DNA of 64,000 bases from Enoplosus armatus (Eukaryota; Chordata; Actinopteri; Centrarchiformes; Enoplosidae). A program made the translations under genes and the position numbers. A model generated the notes under the pieces. It saw only the letters and a list, made by a program, of their open reading frames with translations. It was not told the DNA's origin and searched no databases. Location of the stretch: positions 23,391,048 to 23,455,047 of the forward strand of contig NC_092190.1 of the NCBI RefSeq assembly GCF_043641665.1, written 5' to 3'. Below, piece by piece: positions 13,260 to 24,539 of this stretch (its first letter is position 1; the number at the start of each line of letters is the position of its first letter).

Positions 13260-16200
13260 CCTTTAATCTCTTTTTACTCTCATCCAGTCGACTCCTATTA
13301 GGTCCTCGGCAGAAAGAGAAAAAAAACACAGCACGGGGGGAGGGGGGGCACACTGCAGTCCTGTGGACCATAGGCTCTGTTAAGCACTCTGAAAACTCAC
13401 CTTTTTCAGCCTCGCCCCTCCCCTCGTCTACCTCTCCGTGCCTCTTCAGTCCCAGGCCCCCATAATGCCACATCAATACCGCAGTGGGGAGGAGGCACCA
13501 CGCTAATGTAAACACACAGGTCGGCCCTCGTTTTGCTCCCCGTGGCCGACGCCAGAGAAGAGAGAGCGCAGCACAAAGGGAGGGATGAAAAAGGTGAGAC
13601 GTGTCACCCCGATTAGATTTAATAACAGAGACGGAGAAAAAGAAAAAGAGAACAGAAGAAGCGACGGCGGAGGAGAGGGATGGAACTGCTGGATGCTGTG
13701 CAGATGCCACTGAAATGGCAGCGTGGGCATAAGTCAGGCGCTAAGAATGGCCACCCTCTGAATGGCTCCTGTACGTGGGGGGGGGCTGTGAGAGAGCTGA
13801 CCGGCGACCAGCGGGTGTGCCTCTTGGGCCTTAATCCTCCACACTCTGAGTGGGAGAGGCAGGAGGAATTGAATTTTTCACAGTTGTTACTATGGCGGTG
13901 GGAACCTGCTGCTGCTCTTTCTGCGAGTCATAAAGTATTCAGCCAGCGCTCCTTTACTGTTTGACACTTTTTTTCCCTCCCCCGTGTACTTTTACCCCCG
14001 GACTGAAAGGACTTGCTGTTTTTCACAGAATATGGCAAAAAAAAAAAAAAGGCCTCCAACTGTGACACCCTTTCAAATGTCGGCCCGTCACTGGGAACGG
14101 CTCTCGAGATAGAAGAAGAAAAAGGTGCAGCATTATTGTGGCAGCCAGTCCGAACGAGACTCCGAAAACAAATCCTCCGACCTTAAAACAAGTTAACGCC
14201 AGGGTTTGAAAACTGCATTGTTGGTGCTAATAATAAGAGTGACAACTTTCCTAACGTGAAAATATTGATTAGTGCAGCGTTGACGACCCATTAAAGCACA
14301 ATACACAAATAATATATATGTGTGTGTCAAAATGGCCATATATACCAAAATCCCTTTATTTCCTCTTCCTGTAAAATTATTTCTGATGACTCCTCCTCCA
14401 CTATGGTTGGGGTTCGTATAAGCACGTTAGTTAAGTATCTAACTTAAAAGAGTCAGCGATGGCTTCCAGGCCCACAGCGGGACACGACCAGCGATCTCCT
14501 GGGTGAAAGTCCCGTGTTCAAGCTGAAGAGGCTCTGACTGCTTTTAAAAAGGTTAAAGGTCATGTTCACCCTGGACTGTGATGCCAGCTGTCTCCGGTGC
14601 CAAAGTCACTTCTGAGCAAAACATAAAACATCATCACGTCATTTTAAGCGGTCAGTGAGGGCAGTCTTTATCAGAGTTGGGGGGGGGGCATCAATGGCAT
14701 ATTAAACCTGCCAGTGATTATCATGCAGGACAATACCGACGTGTTCTCAGCTCGTCAACGCTGGCCCTGTTAATCCCTGCTGCTGTCTGCACACTGTCTG
14801 AGTGACTGGAAACACAAGGACCCCTTCTCCTCCCCTCAGAGCTACATAATCCATAAGACGAAACTAGGAATGCTTAAGTTTGTTTTGGCAGCATGTTTTT
14901 CACCGTGCTCCAGTTGAGTTGTTGTTGTTTTCTTCACCGCTACATTATGTTACGCTCTGCTTCGTGTCAATCACCTGACACCCACAAAAGAGGCCAGGGA
15001 AAGGATACTGCGACATCCAGCCAAACATCCAGCCTCAGAAACTTCTAAGACTACATCCATGTCGACATTTTTCTTCTGCTACACCATAAAAGTTAGTGTT
15101 TTTGCATTAAAAAAAAAAAAGCATGAATTGCAAACCTTGTGAAAGAAGAAGTGTAAACTGGGGCGGACAGGAAATAAATAATTCTGGGTGAAATTCCACT
15201 TTGGCTGCACCGTTTGATGTTCTAATGCTGTTATGATGTTACAGAGAAAAGTAAAAAAGGAAGAATTTGGTATTTTCATACTCAAGGATGTCTCTATTTA
15301 CTGACCGATTCTGTCTTTCATTACCCCCCCCCCCCCCCATGTAGACTTTAGAAGGTTAAGTGATATTATAATTTAGAATAATTACAGGCGCAATTAAAAA
15401 CACTCTTTGGATGCTCATTTCCCCCTCTGTCCCGTTGCTGGGTGTGTGGAGTTTTTATTTTTTGAAGTGCGTGGCTCATCCCTGGGGGGTTATTAGAGCC
15501 GAGGCTCGAAGAGCAGACAGAAACATGGAGGGGAAGGGGAGCTCCTCACCCGCTGGCCTTGGTGTCTAGACGCTGCGTTGGGGGGCTAATCGAAGAGATC
15601 AAACAGACTTAACACTTCGCTAATACAGATCAGAAAGACGTAGCAGCCCATATTTGGCACGGGGAGGAGAGAGAAATTAATTTGGGTGTGGAGGGTGCAA
15701 TGAGCTGATGATTATAGTTTGATGCATCCATGTGAGGAAATAAAGAAAATATTATTCTGCGATTATTTATCATTTGTTTTTTTTGGTCTCTTCAGGTAAG
15801 TGCTTCCATCTCTGAACGGTGTTGAAGTTATTATGCCAATATGTTTGCACTGTTCATCCAAGGCTGCATGCACCTCCTCCCCCTCCTCCTGCTGTGTGTG
15901 TGTGTGTGTGGGCCCCGTGGCTTCGATACCAATCAGGATGTCCAAAACAGCCTGAGCCCTTCATCAACCTTTACTGCTCCTGCAATCAACGGGCGAATCA
16001 GACTTGAATGTGAAAACGAGCAATAACCAAATCAATTGATACACGAGGATTTTCAGAGCTGAACTGGCATCACGCTCACTCTCTGTGTCAGGAAACACCG
16101 ACTGTATTCATAATGATACTGCAGCTGCATGTTGGTGCATTTATCTAAAGAGGCTCAAACTGGCTTTGGTCACGTGTGCGTGAGCAGAGTCCAAGCCTCT

Positions 16201-17225
16201 GAACGGGCGGCCCCCCCATGGAAGCTGTTGACTGACATCTGAGGGACGGCGTTGCTAGGAAACAGGCTGTCAAATTCCATCGTGGGATACCGACTGGAGA
16301 ACAACATTCATACAAAGTGTGATTTTACCTGCGAGCTATCGACCATGCTGTCTGTCCCTTTACAACATTGCACATCTGGGGGGGGGGGGCACTCGAGAGG
16401 CACTCGAGGCGCTCAAAAGTTAGCCTAGCTTGCTAACTTTTGAGTCCCAAAAGAAGTACTATTTTTTGTGTTTGTGCCGAGTCATTGAGTGCGTACCCAT
16501 CCACCTGTTTTGATGCACATTTCCACATAAGAAAAGTGTGGAAACACCACAATAAGTGCGATGGAAACAGACTTAATGAATAAATCATGACGTACGTGAA
16601 GCGCTGACGAAAACGTCCATTGAAGTCATCGCTTGAGGCGACAAGTGGCAGCAGACAAAAACCATCAGATGTGTGTGGAGCGACGAGGAGACTGTAACAT
16701 TCCTCCAATTAATATGTGGAACAAACAAAATGCCACATTTCCATCACGTTTTCCACATCATTGTTTGTTAGTTTGAGGTTTGATCAGACAGAATTGTCAA
16801 CAAGTTACACTCTTCAGTCTGACACCACCTGTGTGTGGTGGTGGTGAGGGGGGTGGGGGTTGATTTTCCCTAACCAATCGCTAACGCATCCGCCTGAATC
16901 TTGAAAACGCTTGACAAGAGCTCATTGGATAAAAACCAAGAAACCACTGTTTCATGTCATGATGCAGACCAGGAGCAGTCAACTCTGTGGAGGGAATTAC
17001 TGATGTAATCCCGTTCCACCCACCCCCCACCCTTCAATAGTTTAACGGCACCTGACTTTAGCGCAACCAACAGCTTATCGATGAACCAACTTGGTGGTAT
17101 TCACATGATGGCAGTGGGTATAAACACATTTCCTTCTGAGGATTATCTGGAAATTCAGTTCCAACTTGCACTCTTGTGATATCCCTATGAGAGATTAATG
17201 TGCAGAGCTCACAAACCGCCTGTTA
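11641..17225. other. Non-coding sequence rich in simple repeats
   Basis: There is no recognisable gene. Homopolymers are G at 12045-12058, A at 12885-12904, G at 13132-13144, C at 15324-15338 and G at 16378-16389. Dinucleotides are CA at 13229-13258 and TG at 15893-15910. The overlapping frames around 13091-13730 on both strands translate the CA tract (Thr-His on one strand, Val-Cys on the other). A stretch near 16510-16760 has 'gatggaaac' and 'tttccatc' in inverted orientation and may be a decayed non-autonomous transposon, but the match is too weak to call. Confidence 0.55.
13229..13258. repeat. (CA)15 microsatellite
   Basis: Perfect CA tract, 87 bases after a G run at 13132-13144. Confidence 0.95.
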
Positions 17226-17522
17226 AACTGTTGAAATTATAGTGATATAAAGGCATTTTTAGTTCAGCACCGACCCCTGGAGAACATCAATATAGGGGGC
17301 GCTGTAACTGCAGATATATACTGTAAATAAAATGTAGATTTCTTCTCTTTGGTAATGACAGTTTTCACTAAATAAGTAAGTCGTGCTTTTTAAGTTCTTG
17401 TTTCAATTCCATATTATTTTTTTCCGGGGTATTACGTCGAGCATCAACAGTCAACAGGTTTCTGTGTCTTGAATCCGTAACATGTCAGCCACTCCAACAG
17501 GAAATGGTCAGATACTGGAATA

Positions 17523-18129
17523 GGGCGTTTACATGCCACGGTATCCCAGTTTCCATCACACTACTCCAGCTAGCGTATCCGGGTCGCTCAAAACCTCCTG
17601 ACACCTCCTGAAACCAGACGCCTGTTCTACTAAGAAAGTTCAACATACCCAGGATCTCATATTTTACAACCGAAAAGCAAACCATATTCGATAAATACGT
17701 GGAAGTCAAACACGTCATCCAGGCTACAGGCAACACAGCTGCCAAAAATCACTGTGTGAATCCATAATGCGTCTAATATCACTGGCCCATCATTAGGGCA
17801 CGAGGAGGTCTGACTGGTTGCATTTGTGTATTCCAAAAAAAATGTATGTGTTGCTTCGATGTTTTCTTCTGCTGTGTTTGACAGTTTTAGCCTTATTCTG
17901 TCAGCAGCAACCGGGCTGTGTCATAATAATTCAAAAAGCACAGAGTACGCTTACTTTCATATCTTACAAGTACAACAAGCACAAGGCTTTAGTGCTTCAA
18001 TCAGTCTCTGTTGTAGGATGATATCACAGCGCTCAAGAGGCTGACGCAGAGAAGCCACTCTCCGACCATAACTGGGATACTGCGGAAAAAACCTGGTCGT
18101 AACCGGCATAGCTGCACATGTAGATGCCC
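17523..18129. mobile_element. Candidate non-autonomous inverted-repeat element
   Basis: The left end reads 'gggcgtttacatg' followed by 'cggtatcccagttt'. The right end, in reverse complement, reads 'gggcatctacatg' and then 'gcagtatcccagttatg', so the two block pairs are inverted and in mirror order. The outer 13 bases match at 11 positions. The spacing of about 600 bp and lack of coding capacity suit a MITE-like element. The two ends differ in internal spacing, so one arm carries an insertion of about 22 bases. A target-site duplication is not obvious. From memory, 'gtttacatg' with 'gatactg' resembles a common fish repeat. Confidence 0.4.
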
Positions 18130-18324
18130 ACATTAACTTTCACTACTTTCAGTCCAGTGAGAATATCAGCCGGACAGGCAATACATCCAGGTGAACAGTG
18201 TGTGAATGGTGGCTCACGTTTACATTGTTACTGCAGCTTTTCTGGCGAGGACAGACTCGAAATCAGGGAATCTGGGCTCCCCACAAGATTTTTTCACTTA
18301 CTCGACAGTTACAGGGCACGAGTT

Positions 18325-18406
18325 GTTTTTACGTCTTTGTAGGTACTTTTATTTTACATGTTTTCGTAGGTATTTTACATCTCTGTAGTTATTTTACAGC
18401 CCGACT
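18325..18406 (+). repeat. Minisatellite of the 'ctttgtagttattttac' type, short block
   Basis: Diverged units of about 20 bp such as 'tctttgtaggtacttttat' and 'tctctgtagttattttac' follow each other three to four times. It is the same unit as the longer block at 18680-18833. Confidence 0.7.
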
Positions 18407-18679
18407 CTGAGACTGCAACAAAAACAGGAGACACGTGGGTAAACGAAATAAGCAACGTATTGGCAACAAAATAATTAAAACAGACAAAAACAAATAGATG
18501 GGAAGCATCTGTAAAGTCAGTAGTGTAGGGAGGGGATGAGCGAAAATGTGCTGCATGGATGTTGTGCTGTAAAAACAAAGAAACAGGAAGCCAAAAGCCA
18601 CACTGGGTGAGGAGATCTGCCCAGAGACTGGCTGCTGCACAGCGGGCCCAGGTGTGTCCCGTGCTGCTGATTAACCTCA

Positions 18680-18833
18680 TGTCTCTGTACCTATTTTATA
18701 TGTCTTTGTAGTTGTTTTGTGTTTCTTTGTAGTTGTTTTGTGTGTCTTTGTAATTGTTTTGCATGTCTTTGTAGTCATTTTACATATATTTGTACTTATC
18801 TGACATCTCTGTACTTATTTTGCACTTGCGTTT
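18680..18833 (+). repeat. Minisatellite of the 'ctttgtagttgttttg' type, long block
   Basis: About seven diverged units of roughly 20 bp (forms of 'tgtctttgtagttgttttg') run in tandem on the plus strand. Together with the block at 18325-18406 it looks like one array split by about 270 bp of unrelated sequence. Arrays with this unit are, as I recall, common in fish. Confidence 0.75.
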
Positions 18834-20050
18834 TCACTTTGTAGTCATTGGATTGACTTTCCAACAAGTCACTTCAAACAGAGGCACAGACCCTGGGCCC
18901 CCTAACCGCTTTGACCCCTCGACCTTTTGTCGTTCAGTAATCCATCTATGTGCACTCATACGTGTGCAGGTGAATAATTGCACGGGCTAAGTATGAAACC
19001 CCAAATGTAACATATTTCTCTTTGAGCCATTTCAGCCGGCCGTTTCTCCATCTCACGACCTTGATGAAATACATGAAGACAAACATGAAAACCAATAACT
19101 CTGTGATAGTATTTCAAGACGTTTTTGCTATTAATATTACATACACTCAATTCTTAGCCCCCATTCATTCTCAGCAGTGTCTCTCACCAAACCGTTTGTC
19201 TGTTTGGGGTTGTGTCTGTCACCAGGCCTTTAAATGATCCAATTACCTCGAGTCTGAAACATTTCCACTATTAAGACCACAGTGGGTATGTTCTTTCCCT
19301 GCTCAAAACACACTCACATCACCAACACCACCTCCGATCCAGTCCTCCACATCTGCTGAGACAGAAAGGGCCCAGACTGAGGCCCGCCGCCCCGTAGAAA
19401 GTTGGGCTGATACTGGAATTTCACTCAGTCAGATAAAATAAACCAGGCGAGCCTTAGATGCTGGATAAATAAGCAGAACACTTTGGCTTGGGGGGAAACC
19501 AGCGCTCTCCATCTCAGTGATGTAACTGATTGTTCCTTTTCCCCGCTGATTAAAAGGAGGTTAAAATATACAGGGGTTATTACATTCTACCGGAAAAATA
19601 CCCCTAATCCCTGGAAAATAATCAGCAAAACGATTTTGATTGGCAATGGCCCATACAAATAGGAAGAATTTTAGGGCCTCTGCACTTTTTAGTGTGGAAA
19701 AACACTGGCCCCGAGGGGCCGAAATCTGAAGAAAAGACTCTGTGTCTAATAAGCTACTACATTCTCGTCCTATTGATATGGAAATTGTATTATGTAGAGA
19801 CTTCATGAACTGTAATTAAGAAGCCAGTTTCTGCTGCTCTCCATGTAACTCATTCTGTGAAAATTAATGAAATCATCAATGTCTCTTAGAAGTCAACATT
19901 TACTTCCCCATTTCCTGAGGTAGCAGATCAGAATTGGAGGTTTGCACTGAGACAACTAGAGGCAAAGCTATGGAACCTCCTTAGGAACAAAACAAACATA
20001 GTATATAGAATATAATAACTACAAAACAGCACAGTACTTTAATTATCACA
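18834..20050. other. Non-coding sequence with a conserved-looking core
   Basis: There is no gene. From about 19441 to 19830 the sequence has balanced composition with TAAT-type cores and an imperfect stem: 'gctgatta' at 19545-19552 pairs with 'taatcagc' at 19619-19626, and inside it 'aggggttatt' (19572-19581) nearly pairs with 'aaatacccct' (19596-19605). It could be a conserved non-coding element; the evidence is texture only. Confidence 0.35.
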
Positions 20051-20056
20051 ATAAAC

Positions 20057-20225
20057 ATGGCAACGACTCCCTCTTCCTTTATGCAACTTCCTTTATTATG
20101 TTCCTCTCGATTGTGTCGGCTGACTCCAGTCAGCTTTAAAATAAATGTGGAAGATGGATATTCAGAGCTGGATCCGGCAGCTGACTCGGGAACAGTGTTC
20201 TCACAATGCAAGCCTGTCAACAAAC
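20057..20225 (+). repeat. Local duplication, copy A
   Basis: It shares ordered blocks with 21395-21612: 'tttatgcaacttcct', 'attatgttcctctcga', 'tttaaaataaatgtgg', 'ggatccggcagctgactc' and 'gtgttctcaca'. The 18-base block is identical in both copies. Both are on the same strand, about 1.35 kb apart. No coding capacity is apparent. Confidence 0.75.
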
Positions 20226-20359
20226 ATACTCCTCAGGGTATTTATTATCTCCCATCATGAACCTCTTCAGGTTTATTATACAACGATTAACAAAAATAGA
20301 AAGGAAAATACTGTTTGAGGTAATAAAACAGAAAAGATGAGTGTGGGATGCTGAGGAGT

Positions 20360-20515
20360 CAACATATAACGTGTTATTTCGTGAGCTTCAGAGGTGCTGT
20401 AGGCAAGTATTGTTACTATTGGACAGAGCCAGGTGAGCCGTGTCCTCTTGCTTCCAGCCTTTATGCTAAGCTAATATTTAGAGAGTGGTATCAATCTTCT
20501 CATGTAACTCCCCAC
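20360..20515 (+). repeat. 'gctaagcta' dispersed repeat, copy 1 of 4
   Basis: Ordered landmarks are 'gtgagcttcagaggtgct', 'ttggacagagccagg', 'ccttgcttccag'-like pyrimidines, 'tatgctaagcta' and 'gtggtatcaatcttctcat'. The same series recurs at 29455-29630, 35005-35170 and 49290-49470, always on the plus strand. From memory this is an abundant acanthomorph repeat. It is non-coding and its class is undetermined. Confidence 0.75.
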
Positions 20516-20999
20516 ATATTTTACAATCTATGCACATAAATCCAAGTTTCTTCATAAGGTTAAAGAAAAACAGAATCCGGGTTGCTTTGCGTTACCTCAA
20601 AATGAATCTGTGTGTAGCATACAGATGCCATTTTAAGTACACAGGGTTGTCTTGTTGAAGAGGAGCAGCTACTCGAGGGGAAGAACCTTAAGAGGGCTTA
20701 CGTAAACAGACAACAGACCTTGTAAGTTCTGCTGAGTAACAAATGGCAAGCAAATTCTAACAAAAACACTGCTCAGATTAAAAAATGCTCAGATTAAAAA
20801 AGGAATTTCATAACAAACAGAACAACAACTGTGTGTCCTTGTCAGTCGACAGTGAACCAGGCAGAAGTTACAACGATCATTGTCCTGCACAAAATGGACT
20901 TTTCGTATCTTTCCAACTTTTCCCCATATCTAGTTTTAAGTGGTACCAACAACAAGTAATTTAAGCGGCATGTATAAAAATCAATAAAGGAGCACACTA

Positions 21000-21034
21000 C
21001 CCCCCCCCCCCCCCACACACACACACACACACAC
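21000..21034. repeat. Poly-C run joined to (CA)n
   Basis: Fourteen or more C residues run directly into about ten CA units. The join suggests that one tract seeded the other by slippage. Confidence 0.95.
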
Positions 21035-21394
21035 AAAGGAAATACTATCTTCATGTGTAGTGAAGTTCACAGCCAGTGGCAGTGTCTCCTTTCATCTTCC
21101 CCACAGTGAGATGAAGAGATGAGAAAGAGCGAGAGATGAAAAGAGCTGCAGAGTTGGACTGGAAAGGCACTTAAGAGGTGTCCTCCTCATAGTTGGTTGG
21201 TTTGGGGGCGGGGGGGGTTGTTCACGTCGCTTCATCCCTCCATACACTCCTCATGGGCAGGTGTCCTCTGGACTTCCACGGAGGCCCATTAAAACAAGGC
21301 ACGGGGCATCATAATCAGACAAGCCAACAGCAGCGCAGAGACGGGACAGCTTTCCCCAACACTGTCCCGTCTGAGCGGGCGACAAACTCAACAG

Positions 21395-21612
21395 GAAAAG
21401 GCTTTCTCTTACCTTTATGCAGCTTCCTGCCGTTAAAGTTTAATACGCTCTCTCTGTTTTCCGAGTGCCTTTATTGTATTGTCTCGACTTGAGTCCTTTC
21501 AGAATGGACAACATGTTTGTGCAGCGCAAGGCCATTTAAAATAAATGTGGGGAAGATGGGTCCTCAAAACAGGATCCGGCAGCTGACTCAGGGACCCCGA
21601 GTGTTCTCACAG
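21395..21612 (+). repeat. Local duplication, copy B
   Basis: It is the partner of 20057-20225. It keeps the same block order and includes the identical 'ggatccggcagctgactc' block, but about 50 extra bases separate the left blocks. The two copies have diverged enough that the duplication is not recent. Confidence 0.75.
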
Positions 21613-23200
21613 TCAGTCAAAAAAAAAAAGAAGAGATGTACGGAGCCCTGTAAGGGACACATTCTTTTTCAAGTAAGTGCTGTACTGTAGGGTATATTTC
21701 TTTCCCTCACCAATCCACAGAAAGTCTCACTCACAGCTGCGGTGGGCCCTCCGCATTAAACTGCCGCTCTAGTTTTTGCCAGATCACCAACGTTACCATA
21801 CGTCATTGCGTTCCAGCCTCTTGCACCTGTACCTGAGCCTGAACCTGTCTGTTACAGACGTTAACGAACTGGCCACCGCAGGCGCTGACAGATGCCTTGC
21901 TCATTCAACCGTTTGGTAATGTTAGACACTGTTTCTCTGTACATCCCCAAAACAATCACCATGTGCTATCTCAAAGCACCAGTTCCAAACTGGTAAGACG
22001 CAGAATTTGGGAAGAAATAAATCAATGTAGCGCCTTTGCATGACTTACGTAGTCTGGATCTGAAAGTGCTGCATGGAGTAGCAAATTAAACCCGGCACGT
22101 GCTAGCTTTAGATTTACATAATCAAACTCTGGGGGGGGGGGTTGCCTTGTAATCAGAATAAATGCATCACTTAATACAATTCTGAAATGTGATGCTGTAA
22201 AAGTGGAATTTCGGCCAGGCAGGCAAGAGATGGGCAGTTTGTAGGCAGCCCCCTTGTAGGAGGATTGCTCGGCCTTTAGTCGGTCTCGCTCGGGATACAA
22301 TCGAAACTAATCAATAATAATGGAGATTTTGTAAAGTAAAACAGATCTCATGGCTTTTACGTCCAGTTTTCTTGTTGTTTCAACAGCTCAGAACAGAAAA
22401 GACGTCTATCCCTCTGTTCAAACTGGACTAAAGTGCGTCCAGGCTTTGTAGATAATAACCTTTATTTCACTGGAATTTGTATTTTTACAGTATAACAGGT
22501 TCTATAGTATCCTGGACAGATTTCTTGCTAAAGGCGCTTAAAAAAATGAGATCCTCCTCAGTAATGGCACCTTCAGGGAACGTGGATATTCTTTCCACAT
22601 GCTGTTGCGTGCTTCTCGGTCCGGGGCTGTTGCCATGGTGTGGACTAGGCCTCTTAGTTCCGATGAAGAGAAACCTGCTGCAGCACTGAACAATGTTTTA
22701 AACAGTATGGTTCCAAACTTTGCGGCGACAGACTGGGGAGGGCGGTGTCCTTGAGTTCGGCTGAGTAGGATCACATCTCTGCAGTCAGGTTCGAAAATCA
22801 GGGCTCCCAACAGTCCTGTGGTTTCAATGAGACTTGTCCACGCATTCACACCCACTTCATTCCCACAGAGCCCCCCCAATCATAAAATGTCACTGTGTTT
22901 TGTCACCATGCCATGATATTAGCCAATGTCACTCTACATTTGGCTGCCTCCTCTGTCGGCAGGCTGTGAAATGGTAATAATTACTTTGTAATGCTAAGAC
23001 GAATTAAGTGAGGCTATTAGCATCACTAGCAAATTAGACATCCCGTGCAAGTACTGCGTGTGCCTATCTGCAATCTGCCACCTCCTGATTCATTCTGCTT
23101 TTAGCTTTGAGTGACACTGACAATGATTTCTGTTGGACAGAATACAGATAGTCCATCTGTGGTGTGTCTAATAAACCTGCTTTGGAGGCCGAAAGTAGCC
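21613..23200. other. Non-coding sequence
   Basis: There is no gene or recognisable transposon. A G run lies at about 22131-22141. The stretches 22150-22270 and 22960-23140 have balanced composition and TAAT-type cores and could be conserved elements, without direct proof. Frames of 70-113 codons near 22022-22879 lie on both strands and have no domain. Confidence 0.5.
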
Positions 23201-23211
23201 CCATGACACAT

Positions 23212-23239
23212 TGTGTGTGTGTGTGTGTGTGTGTGTGTG
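23212..23239. repeat. (TG)14 microsatellite
   Basis: Perfect TG tract, 140 bases before a long CA tract in the opposite sense at 23379-23465. Confidence 0.95.
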
Positions 23240-23339
23240 GGGATGTACATGTGGATATTTGATGTGTGTGTTCCAGACTGTGCATATTTGTCTGCATGTG
23301 TGACCTGCTTCTCAATCTGTTCATGTATTTTTTCCCTGA

Positions 23340-23357
23340 TTTTTTTTTTTTTTTTTT
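23340..23357. repeat. Poly-T run
   Basis: About 18 T residues between the TG and CA tracts. Confidence 0.9.
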
Positions 23358-23377
23358 AGATTTCTTCTCATACATGA

Positions 23378-23378
<1 letters not shown>

Positions 23379-23439
<61 letters not shown>

Positions 23440-23465
23440 ACACACAGACACACACACACACACAC
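23379..23465. repeat. Long (CA)n microsatellite
   Basis: About 87 bases of CA with three interruptions (one CG, two AG steps). The Cys-Val and Thr-His frames around it are artefacts of the tract. Confidence 0.97.
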
Positions 23466-24029
23466 TCTACTGTACATGTTGAGTACTCAGACCAGCCCTG
23501 GGGACGGAGCGGCACGTCTGGCTAACAAGCTCTGTCCTCAGGCCGGAGCTGTGGTCACAGGCCTTCCAGATGGACCTTGGTGCTGGATGAGTGATGCATC
23601 AGAGCTGGCCCGGGTTCAGCCGAGGCCCCCATCTTAGCCAGCTCTCATCGCAGCCCGGACCAGGTCCAGGACCAGAGGGAACTATGTTACTCCTCCTGCC
23701 TACATTTCTGTGACAATTTTTCACGTTATGGTGAAAAAATATTTACTCCCATCATCCACTTCACAAACACATCATCCACTGCCACCTGTCGGTGCATCGT
23801 TGTCTGCATCCTCTGATGGTAACTGACGTTAGGCAGCGGTTGGGATTCTCTGAGCACAATGTAAACACACTTCATGCCTCACTAAACGGAATAAACATCC
23901 ATTCATTTGCATGCCTATCGCTTAAGCTGCACCCTGTGGCTTGACCCAGGTAACAATGCTGTTTCTGATATATCCATAAGTGATGGAGCCACAGGATCTG
24001 AAATACGACCGGGACGAGTAGAGGGGAGG
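23466..24029. other. Non-coding sequence
   Basis: Balanced composition. I see no gene, repeat or transposon signature. Confidence 0.5.
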
Positions 24030-24260
24030 GGAGGACAATGTTGGTCCGGACATGTATTATTCATGTTGTGGGGACATACATATGTTTACTCAGTCACAAT
24101 GTGGGGACTCGCCTTCCTGTTAGGGACAAAACCCGGTCAAGTCTTTCCATTTCTAATGATAATAGTTGTGGGTTATGGATTAGGGAACACACAACAAAGG
24201 AGAATATAATACGTACAATATAACCATTATGGGAATTTGGTGGTTTTGGAAATGGGTGTA
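24030..24260 (+). repeat. Probable dispersed fish repeat with 'tgtggggac' motifs
   Basis: 'tgtggggac' occurs twice (near 24065 and 24100) followed by 'cttcctgttagggacaaaac'. From memory this resembles a dispersed fish repeat built around 'tgtggggacc' and 'ggggacaaa'. The 100-codon frame across it has no domain and reads as repeat translation. Confidence 0.35.
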
Positions 24261-24539
24261 GAGGACCGTGGAACCCCCGGTCTGTTCTGATCATGTACTG
24301 GTGTTGTGTGATTCTGGTTCTAAGTGCATTCGCTGTTTTCCACAGCTGATGCAGCTGATCATATACGCCAGGTTATGGGGGTCCCTCTGCATGTTCAGGA
24401 TATATGGTAAGTGGGCTTGTAAGATGATGATGTGGGTCTTTGCTATGTTCAGTGTGCATGGACCAGTATATCTTTAAGACTTTTGTTTCTTCTGTAGACC
24501 GTGGAGGCGTTTTGAATGGGTGACAACCAAGAGGATCAA

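Noticed and set aside
13091..13730. Overlapping frames of 94-182 codons on both strands
   Set aside because: They translate the CA/TG tract (Thr-His or Val-Cys runs) and flanking low-complexity sequence.
14461..14535. tRNA-like 'gtgttcaagc' context
   Set aside because: Resembles a B box only weakly; no A box or cloverleaf could be drawn.
23064..23637. Cys-Val-rich and Thr-His-rich frames
   Set aside because: Pure artefacts of the long CA and TG microsatellites; not secreted cysteine-rich proteins.
24346..24406. 61-nt segment between 'ttttccacag' and 'gtaagt'
   Set aside because: The splice signals are good, but the segment is very short, lies between a dispersed repeat and a retroelement relic, and has no partner exon or recognisable peptide.
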